NCBI GenBank assembly: GCA_964629825.1
Contig: CAZVUW010000144.1
Coordinates: 1 to 5,682, forward strand
Origin: CAZVUW01 sp964629825
Lineage (GTDB): Bacteria > Actinomycetota > Nitriliruptoria > Euzebyales > Egibacteraceae
Direction of reading: 5' to 3'
DNA: 5,682 bases
The notes under the pieces were generated by a model. The model made no database searches and had not been told where the DNA came from. It saw nothing but the letters and a program-made list of their open reading frames with translations. Positions within the stretch are counted from its first letter, which is position 1, and each line of letters opens with the position of its first letter. The translations under genes and the position numbers were made by a program. Below are positions 1-5,682 of this stretch, piece by piece.

Positions 1-1011
<1,011 letters not shown>

Positions 1012-1142
1012 CGGTGCACTCGCCTTCCGGCAGGGATGGGCAGGTCGCGGCGGCCGGGCGGGAGCGCGCCACGCCGGCCTGGACCCAATGCTAGACCTGG
1101 CGGCGACCGGGCCCACGCCGCCGGCCGCGCGCATAGCCTGTC
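1012..1142. other. Divergent intergenic region, hisD / LON-domain gene
   Basis: This 131-base gap lies between two divergently transcribed genes, so it should hold promoters for both. It is GC-rich with no ORF of coding character. The only plausible plus-strand promoter element I see is TAGCCT at 1134-1139. On the minus strand, TAGCAT (1093-1088) is a possible -10 for hisD but lacks a recognisable -35. I see no histidine-rich leader peptide, T-box or clear attenuator stem before hisD. Confidence 0.6.
1134..1139 (+). promoter_or_regulatory. Candidate -10 element for the LON-domain gene
   Basis: TAGCCT fits the TANNNT pattern common in actinobacterial sigma-70-type promoters. It ends 3 bases before the first ATG (1143) and 9 bases before the second (1149). 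That spacing would place the transcript start at or next to the second ATG, giving a leaderless or nearly leaderless mRNA. No convincing -35 box is visible at the expected distance, and a six-base match in GC-rich DNA is weak evidence. Confidence 0.25.
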
Positions 1143-1790
1143 ATGACGATGGAGCTTCCGCTGTTCCCGTTGCACCTGGTGCTCTTCCCGGGCCGTCCGC
1201 TTCCGCTGCACGTCTTCGAGCCGCGCTATCGCAAGCTGCTCGCCGACTGCCTCGACGGCGAGCGCAGGTTCGGGGTGGTGGCGATCCGCTCGGGCCAGGA
1301 GGTCGGCGCTACGGCCGAGACCTTCGACGTGGGCACCATCGCGCACATCGAAGAGGTCACGCCGCTCGAGGAGGGCCGCTTCGACCTGCTCACCCGCGGC
1401 ACTCAGCGCTTCCGGATCCACCGCGCCCTCGACCCCACCCCCTATCCGCGCGCCGAGGTGGAGCTGCTCGGCGACATCCCGCTGGAGAAGGGGGCGACCG
1501 ACCGCTGCGCGGAGCTGCGCGAGCTGCTGATCCCCTACCTCGCCAACCTCGGCGCCCCGGAGGAGCTGCTCTCACGGCTGCCCCACAACCCGGACCGGCT
1601 GGCCTACCTGGCGGCGGCGGTGGCGCAGGTCGAGCTCGGCGAGCAGCAGCGCCTGCTGGAGCTCGACTCGACAGCGCAGCGCCTGGACGCGACGCTGGAG
1701 ATCCTGCGCCGAGAGACCGGCATCATGCGGCATCTGGGCACCGTGGGCGCCCTGCGTCCGCACGGACCCGGCGGCGCCCAGCTGAACTGA
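1143..1790 (+). CDS. Stand-alone LON substrate-binding domain protein
   Basis: This 215-residue protein resembles only the N-terminal domain of the Lon protease. ELPLFPLHLVLFPG (4-17) followed by PLHVFEPRYRKLL (21-33) is the hallmark opening of that domain. FGVV (43-46), GTIAHI (64-69) and TRGTQRFRI (84-92) are the later beta strands, and the second half is helical, with LLELDSTAQRLDATLEILRRE-like spacing as in Lon (181-201 region). There is no AAA+ ATPase and no S16 Ser-Lys protease domain, so it cannot be a protease itself. In Lon this domain helps select substrates. The role of the free-standing form is not known to me; an adaptor or quality-control function is a guess. No signal peptide or membrane segment is present. 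The start may be ATG 1143 or ATG 1149: no Shine-Dalgarno precedes either, and the second gives MELPLFPL, which fits the family better. lgt follows after 34 bases, probably in the same transcript. Confidence 0.88.
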   Translation: MTMELPLFPLHLVLFPGRPLPLHVFEPRYRKLLADCLDGERRFGVVAIRSGQEVGATAETFDVGTIAHIEEVTPLEEGRFDLLTRGTQRFRIHRALDPTPYPRAEVELLGDIPLEKGATDRCAELRELLIPYLANLGAPEELLSRLPHNPDRLAYLAAAVAQVELGEQQRLLELDSTAQRLDATLEILRRETGIMRHLGTVGALRPHGPGGAQLN

Positions 1791-1809
1791 ACCCCGCGCC
1801 AGCACGATC

Positions 1810-1821
1810 CCCTCCGGAGGG
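1810..1821 (+). promoter_or_regulatory. lgt ribosome binding site inside a 12-base palindrome
   Basis: GGAGG at 1816-1820 lies 4 bases before the lgt ATG at 1825 and supports that start. It is the right half of the perfect palindrome CCCTCCGGAGGG, which could fold into a 4-bp stem with a CCGG loop that partly hides the ribosome site. The stem is short and any regulatory effect is inference. Confidence 0.7.
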
Positions 1822-1824
1822 ACC

Positions 1825-2811
1825 ATGCAACTGGTGGGCACCATCCCGCCGCCGCCCGGCAACGCCATCGAGCTCGGGCCGCTGACGATCCACTACTACG
1901 GCATCGCCATCGCCATCGGCGTGCTCGTGGCCATCACCGTCCTGCGCCGCCGCTATGCGGCCATGGGCGGCGACCCGGAGCTCGCCGACCGCGTGGCGAT
2001 CTGGGCCGTCATCGCCGGCCTGGTCGGCGCCCGTCTGGGCTACGTGCTGCCGCGGCTCGACCGCTTCAGCGACGACCCGCTCAAGGTCTTCGCCGTCTGG
2101 GAGGGCGGGCTCGCCTACTTCGGCGGGCTGCTGGCGGGCGCGGTGGTGGCGATCCTGCTGGTGCGGGGCTGGGGCGGATCGGTGCCCTCCTTTGCGGACG
2201 CCACCGCCCCGGTCATCCCGCTGGCGCAGGCGTTCGGGCGCTGGGGCAACTACTTCAACCAGGAGCTGTACGGGACCTCCACGGACGTGTGGTGGGCGCT
2301 CGAGATCGAGCGCGGCGGCGAGGTGGTCGACACCGTCCACCCGACCTTCCTGTACGAGATGATCGGCAACCTGCTGCTGGCGGGGGCGCTGATCCTCATC
2401 GGTCGTCGCGGGGTGCTGCGGCGCGGCTCCCTGATGTTCCTGTACGCGATGGGCTACGGGGTGCTCCGCTTCGCCCTGGAGTTCATCCGCACCGACGAGC
2501 GGGCGTTCGAGGCGATCTTCACCGCCAACCAATGGGTGGCGCTGGGCATCTTCGTCGCTGGGGCGATCGGGGTGCTCGTGTGGCAGCGCCGGCCGGAGCC
2601 GGCGCCGGTCGTGGCCGCCGATGCCGACCCCGACGCCCACGCCGAAGGCTTCGGCACCGAGCCCGAGCCGACCGTGGTCTCCGACGGCGCCGCCGACCCG
2701 GACGCCCCGACTGAACCCGTCGACGGCCCCGCCGCGGTGACCAGCGAGTCCGGCGCGGCCCCGGCCGAGCCCGCCGGGGACGCCGACCCCGAGACCGGAG
2801 GCCAGCGCTGA
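1825..2811 (+). CDS. lgt: Prolipoprotein diacylglyceryl transferase
   Basis: Lgt is an integral membrane enzyme that transfers a diacylglyceryl group from phosphatidylglycerol to the lipobox cysteine of prolipoproteins, the first step of lipoprotein maturation. Seen: HYYGIAIAIG (23-32) in the first membrane segment, GARLGYVL (68-75), WEGGLAYFGGLLAG (92-105), the family signature GRWGNYFNQELYG (138-150), HPTFLYEMIGN (172-182) and YGVLRFALEFIRTDE (211-225). Arg139, Asn142, Glu147, Tyr211 and Arg215 correspond to E. coli Arg143, Asn146, Glu151, Tyr235 and Arg239. About seven hydrophobic segments can be drawn, ending near 253. Phe99 occupies the place of E. coli His103. From about 257 to 328 there is a Pro/Ala/Asp/Glu-rich tail with 17 acidic residues and one Arg, with no catalytic motifs; C-terminal tails are known in other actinobacterial Lgt proteins. 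The ATG is set by a strong GGAGG and by MQLVGTIPPP leading straight into the first segment. The stop codon overlaps the start of tag. Confidence 0.97.
   Translation: MQLVGTIPPPPGNAIELGPLTIHYYGIAIAIGVLVAITVLRRRYAAMGGDPELADRVAIWAVIAGLVGARLGYVLPRLDRFSDDPLKVFAVWEGGLAYFGGLLAGAVVAILLVRGWGGSVPSFADATAPVIPLAQAFGRWGNYFNQELYGTSTDVWWALEIERGGEVVDTVHPTFLYEMIGNLLLAGALILIGRRGVLRRGSLMFLYAMGYGVLRFALEFIRTDERAFEAIFTANQWVALGIFVAGAIGVLVWQRRPEPAPVVAADADPDAHAEGFGTEPEPTVVSDGAADPDAPTEPVDGPAAVTSESGAAPAEPAGDADPETGGQR
2797..2810 (+). promoter_or_regulatory. tag ribosome binding site with CTG start
   Basis: GGAGG at 2797-2801 lies in the last lgt codons and is followed by 6 bases and then CTG at 2808-2810, whose last two bases begin the lgt TGA stop (CTGA). 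The geometry is that of the familiar ATGA or GTGA overlap of coupled genes, with C in place of A or G. This site decides the tag start because no ATG, GTG or TTG is in frame before the conserved N-terminal motif. Confidence 0.65.
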
Positions 2812-3386
2812 CCGGCCTGGTCGTCGGCGACGACGACCTCGCCCGCTGCTGGTGGTGCGCCGGCGATCCCCTCTACGTCGCCTATCACGACCAGGAGTGG
2901 GGGCGGCCGCTGCACGACGAGGCCGGCCTGTACGAGCGCCTGTGCCTCGAGGCCTTCCAGAGCGGCCTGTCCTGGCTGACGATCCTGCGCAAGCGGGAGG
3001 GCTTCCGCGCCGCCTTCGCCGGGTTCGACCCGGAGGTGGTGGCGCGCTTCGACGAGGACGACGTCGCCAGGCTGCTGGCGGATCCCGGCATCGTCCGGAA
3101 CCGCGCCAAGATCGAGGCGGCCATCGCGAACGCGCGCGCGGTGCTCGATCTGCGCGACGGCGGCGAGCCGCTGGCCGAGCTGCTGTGGTCCTTCGCCCCC
3201 GAGCGGCGCCCTCGCCCGGCGGACGGCGCGCAGATCCCCGCCATCACGCCCGAGTCGAAGGCCATGGCCAAGGCGCTCAAGGCGCGCGGCTTCCGCTTCG
3301 TCGGGCCGACGACGGCCTACGCGCTGATGCAGGCGACGGGGATGGTCGACGACCACCTGGCGGGCTGCCACGTCCCGCTCGCCTGA
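2808..3386 (+). CDS. tag: DNA-3-methyladenine glycosylase I (Tag family), likely CTG start
   Basis: Tag removes 3-methyladenine from alkylated DNA as the first step of base excision repair. From CTG 2808 the protein has 192 residues, against 187 in E. coli. Seen: RCWWCAGDPLYVAYHDQEWG (13-32) matches the family's N-terminal motif, and zinc ligands Cys14 and His27 (13 apart, as E. coli Cys4 and His17) pair with His183 and Cys187 in DDHLAGC (4 apart, as His175 and Cys179). Glu48 in CLEAFQSGLSW corresponds to E. coli Glu38, and Tyr26, Trp31 and Trp56 match the base-pocket aromatics Tyr16, Trp21 and Trp46. RNRAKIEAAIANARA and FRFVGPTTAYALMQATG are further conserved blocks. Every key residue is kept, so the enzyme should be active. 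The first in-frame ATG (3036) would delete both N-terminal zinc ligands and Glu48, so it cannot be the start. In frame, 2715-2847 contains no ATG, GTG or TTG; CTG 2808 has the best ribosome site, and CTG 2817 is the alternative. The frame overlaps lgt by 4 bases, implying translational coupling. Confidence 0.93.
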   Translation: MTGLVVGDDDLARCWWCAGDPLYVAYHDQEWGRPLHDEAGLYERLCLEAFQSGLSWLTILRKREGFRAAFAGFDPEVVARFDEDDVARLLADPGIVRNRAKIEAAIANARAVLDLRDGGEPLAELLWSFAPERRPRPADGAQIPAITPESKAMAKALKARGFRFVGPTTAYALMQATGMVDDHLAGCHVPLA

Positions 3387-3406
3387 GCCGTCGGCTACCT
3401 GACGGC
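3387..3406. terminator. Short hairpin at the tag/dnaE convergent junction
   Basis: GCCGTC (3387-3392) and GACGGC (3401-3406) form a perfect 6-bp inverted repeat around an 8-base loop. It starts directly after the tag stop codon and contains the dnaE stop codon (3397-3395) in its loop. Being symmetric, it could act on both converging transcripts. No run of T follows on either strand, so it is at best a weak or non-canonical terminator, and a stem this short can arise by chance in GC-rich DNA. Confidence 0.3.
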
Positions 3407-5682
3407 GCCCGCTCCGAGCAGCACCTTCAGCTCGCCGTACAGGCCCGGGTTGCGATTGACGCGCAGATCGTCGCCAAGGCGGAGCTTGGTCGCCCGCCCC
3501 GAGCCGTTGCTCAGGATCAGGTGCACGGGCACGACCCCGCGGTGCTGCGCCAGCACCTCCTTGAGGCGCCCGACCACCTCCGGGGTGCACTGGCGCGGTG
3601 ACATCGTCAGGGTCAGCGGCTCGCCCGTCGCCTCGGACAGGTCGGGCTTGGTGACCTCGGAGGCGATGACGCGCGGCGGCTCGCCGTCATCCAGGCGGCC
3701 CGAGACGCACAGGATCGCGTCCTCGACCAGCCACTCGCCGTACTGCTGGTAGGCCTGCGGGAAGAACATCACCTCGATGCCGCCGCGCAGATCCTCGATC
3801 GTGCCTACGACGTAGGGCTGCCCGGTCTTGGTGAACTTCTTCTGGATGCCCGTCAGGATCCCGCCGATCGTGACGAACGAGCGGCCCTGCGCTCCGGACT
3901 CGTACAGGTCGGGGATGGCGACGGTCGTCAGCTCGTCGAGCAGGCGCTCCAAGCCCTGCAGCGGGTGGTCGCTGACGTACAGGCCGAGCATCTCGCGCTC
4001 GGCGGCGAGCTTCTCCATGCGCTCGTACTCGACGTCGGGGATGGCGACCGTGGCCATCTCCGTGGCGACCTCGGGCGCGTCGCCGAACAGGGAGAACTGC
4101 CCCTCGGCCTCGGCCCGCTTGGTGGCCAGGGCCTGATCCACGATCGACTCGAACACCTGGATGAGCCCCTTGCGCGGATGGGGCCGCTCTGGGGTCGACA
4201 GGGACTCGAACGCGCCCGCCTTGATCAGCGACTCGACCGTGCGCCGGTTCAGCACGGAGGCGTCGACCTTGGCGCAGAAGTCGGCGAAGTCGGTGAAAGC
4301 GCCCTTCTCGTGGCGGGCCTTGAGGATCTCCGACACCACCTGCTCGCCGACGTTGCGCACCGCGGACATCCCGAAGCGGATGGCCGGGGTGTCGCCGCCC
4401 GCGGGAGCGAAGTCGAGCGCGCTCTCGTTCACGTCCGGCGGCAGAACCGTGATGCCCATCATCCGGCAGGTGTGCAGGGCGGCGGGCAGCTTGTCCTTGT
4501 GGTTCTTGACGCTGGTCAGCAGCGCCGCCATGTAGGCGACCGGGTGGTGGCGCTTGAGCCACGCCGTCTGGTAGGTGACGAGCCCGTATGCGGCCGAATG
4601 CGACTTGTTGAACGCGTAGCCGGCGAAGCCCTCGATCAGCTTCCACAGGTCCTTGCCCAGCTTCGCCTCGTAGCCGCTGGCGACCGTGCCGGCGAGGAAC
4701 TGCTCCTCAAGCGCGGCCATCTGATCCGCGAGCTTCTTGCCCATCGCCTTGCGGATCTGGTCCGCCTCACCGAGCGTGAACCCGGCGATGCGTTGGGCGA
4801 TCTTCTGGACCTGCTCCTGGTAGATCAGAAGGCCGTACGTCGGTGCGAGGATGTCCTCGAGGTCGGGGTGCGGGACCGTGATCGGCGACTGCCCGTGCTT
4901 GCGCTTGGCGTACTCGACGTGCAGGCCCGCCGACATCGGCCCCGGCCGGTACAGCGCGCCGAGGGCGATGATGTCGTCGAAGCGGTCCGGCTTGAGCTGG
5001 CGGCACAGCGCCTTGTAGCCCGCGGACTCGAGCTGGAACACGCCGTCCGTCTCGCCGCGGGACAGCATCTCGTAGGTCGGCTCGTCGTCGAGGGGGATGT
5101 CCTCGATGACGATGCGCTCTCCCGTCATGGCCTCGATGTGATCCAGGGCATCGGAGATGACGGTGAGGTTGCGCAGCCCCAGGAAGTCCATCTTCAGCAG
5201 GCCGATGTCCTCGACCATGCCGCCGTCGTACTGGGTGACGATCTCGCCGTCCGCCTCGACCCGCAGGATCGGGCAGTGGTCGGTGATCGGGTCGTCCGAG
5301 ATCACCACGCCGGCTGCGTGGATGGAGTGCTGGCGCCGCAGGCCCTCCAGCTGCAGGGCGGTGTCCAGGACCTTGCGCGCATCGGGCTCGTTGGCCCAGG
5401 CGTCGCGCAGCTCCCCCGACATCTCGCGCGACTGCTCGAGCGAGAAGTCCTTGCCCAGCACCGGCGGCGGCATCATCTTCGTGAGCCGGTCGCCGAACCC
5501 GTAGGGGTAGCCCAGGACGCGCGCGGCGTCCTTGATGGCCGCCTTCGCCTTGATGGTGGAGAAGGTGATGATCTGCGCGACCCGGTCCTCGCCGTACTTC
5601 TGGCGGGCGTAGCGGATCATCTCCCCGCGCCGGCGCTCGTCGAAGTCCATGTCGATGTCCGGCATGGAGATGCGCTCGGGGT
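3395..5682 (-). CDS. dnaE: DNA polymerase III alpha subunit, N-terminus beyond window
   Basis: DnaE is the catalytic subunit of the replicative DNA polymerase. About 761 codons are present; the PHP domain and first part of the palm lie past the right edge. The frame continues upstream of the visible Met (5665) as PERIS, so that Met is internal. Numbering from it: PDIDMDF (2-8) carries two catalytic aspartates, Asp3 and Asp5 (E. coli 401 and 403), and KMDFLGLRNLT (158-168) carries the third, Asp160 (E. coli 555). HSIHAAGVVIS (113-123), VFQLESAGYKALC (209-221), ALYRPGPM (237-244), YGLLIYQEQVQKIA (277-290) and AFNKSHSAAYGLVTYQT (351-367) are conserved palm and finger blocks. IRFGMSAVRNVGE (429-441) and LNRRTVESLIKAGAFES (472-488) belong to the helix-hairpin-helix region. 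QFSLFG (523-528) is the sliding-clamp binding motif, an OB fold spans about 596-670, and a small C-terminal domain follows to 756. It is DnaE1-like rather than the mutagenic DnaE2/ImuC, judging by this clamp motif and full C-terminus. It ends in TAG, 8 bases from the convergent tag gene. Confidence 0.97.
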   Translation of the reverse strand, partial: PERISMPDIDMDFDERRRGEMIRYARQKYGEDRVAQIITFSTIKAKAAIKDAARVLGYPYGFGDRLTKMMPPPVLGKDFSLEQSREMSGELRDAWANEPDARKVLDTALQLEGLRRQHSIHAAGVVISDDPITDHCPILRVEADGEIVTQYDGGMVEDIGLLKMDFLGLRNLTVISDALDHIEAMTGERIVIEDIPLDDEPTYEMLSRGETDGVFQLESAGYKALCRQLKPDRFDDIIALGALYRPGPMSAGLHVEYAKRKHGQSPITVPHPDLEDILAPTYGLLIYQEQVQKIAQRIAGFTLGEADQIRKAMGKKLADQMAALEEQFLAGTVASGYEAKLGKDLWKLIEGFAGYAFNKSHSAAYGLVTYQTAWLKRHHPVAYMAALLTSVKNHKDKLPAALHTCRMMGITVLPPDVNESALDFAPAGGDTPAIRFGMSAVRNVGEQVVSEILKARHEKGAFTDFADFCAKVDASVLNRRTVESLIKAGAFESLSTPERPHPRKGLIQVFESIVDQALATKRAEAEGQFSLFGDAPEVATEMATVAIPDVEYERMEKLAAEREMLGLYVSDHPLQGLERLLDELTTVAIPDLYESGAQGRSFVTIGGILTGIQKKFTKTGQPYVVGTIEDLRGGIEVMFFPQAYQQYGEWLVEDAILCVSGRLDDGEPPRVIASEVTKPDLSEATGEPLTLTMSPRQCTPEVVGRLKEVLAQHRGVVPVHLILSNGSGRATKLRLGDDLRVNRNPGLYGELKVLLGAGAVR

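Noticed and set aside
1048..1080. Imperfect GC-rich inverted repeat (GGCCGGGCG ... CGCCGGCC) in the divergent gap
   Set aside because: The arms are mismatched and of a kind that arises readily by chance at this GC content; no operator family is recognisable.
1088..1093. TAGCAT on the minus strand as the hisD -10 element
   Set aside because: It fits TANNNT but has no -35 at the expected spacing and would leave a leader of about 70 bases. The evidence is too weak to annotate.
3036..3386. Tag starting at ATG 3036 (116 residues), or tag as a truncated pseudogene
   Set aside because: The same frame upstream of 3036 encodes the conserved Tag N-terminus with zinc ligands and catalytic Glu, so the gene is intact and the start lies upstream.
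2454..3590. Long minus-strand open frame opposite lgt and tag
   Set aside because: The plus strand encodes clear Lgt and Tag motifs across this stretch, so the minus frame is a shadow.
5663..5665. ATG at 5665 as the dnaE start
   Set aside because: The frame continues as PERIS before MPDID, matching the conserved lead-in to the DnaE palm motif, so this Met is internal and the gene is cut by the window edge.

Overview
The window is very GC-rich, with most codons ending in G or C. It looks like ordinary chromosomal sequence from a high-GC actinobacterium (Actinomycetota). The DnaE, HisD and Lgt sequences are all of actinobacterial character, and a stand-alone LON-domain gene divergent from hisD is an arrangement I recall from that phylum. 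I cannot place the genus from sequence alone. I see no phage, insertion sequence, CRISPR array, tRNA or rRNA.

Layout. Positions 1-1011 (minus) hold the N-terminal three quarters of hisD, histidinol dehydrogenase, running off the left edge. A 131-base divergent gap follows. Then come three genes on the plus strand: a stand-alone LON substrate-binding domain protein (1143-1790), lgt, prolipoprotein diacylglyceryl transferase (1825-2811), and a Tag-type DNA-3-methyladenine glycosylase I (2808-3386). After only 8 bases, and convergent with tag, comes dnaE, the replicative DNA polymerase III alpha subunit (3395-5682, minus), whose 5' part lies beyond the right edge.

How they work together. The genes are housekeeping functions from different pathways: histidine synthesis, probable protein quality control, lipoprotein maturation, repair of alkylated DNA, and replication. 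LON-lgt-tag could be one transcript: lgt follows after 34 bases with a strong ribosome site, and tag overlaps the lgt stop codon. hisD and dnaE belong to other transcription units.

The most notable point is the tag start. No ATG, GTG or TTG lies in frame between the preceding in-frame stop (2712-2714) and the conserved zinc-ligand cysteine. A CTG overlapping the lgt stop as CTGA sits 6 bases after a perfect GGAGG, so tag appears to use a CTG initiator coupled to lgt. Smaller points are a possible leaderless start for the LON gene, a Phe in Lgt where the E. coli enzyme has His103, and an acidic Lgt tail. I do not see evidence of a new multi-gene system.
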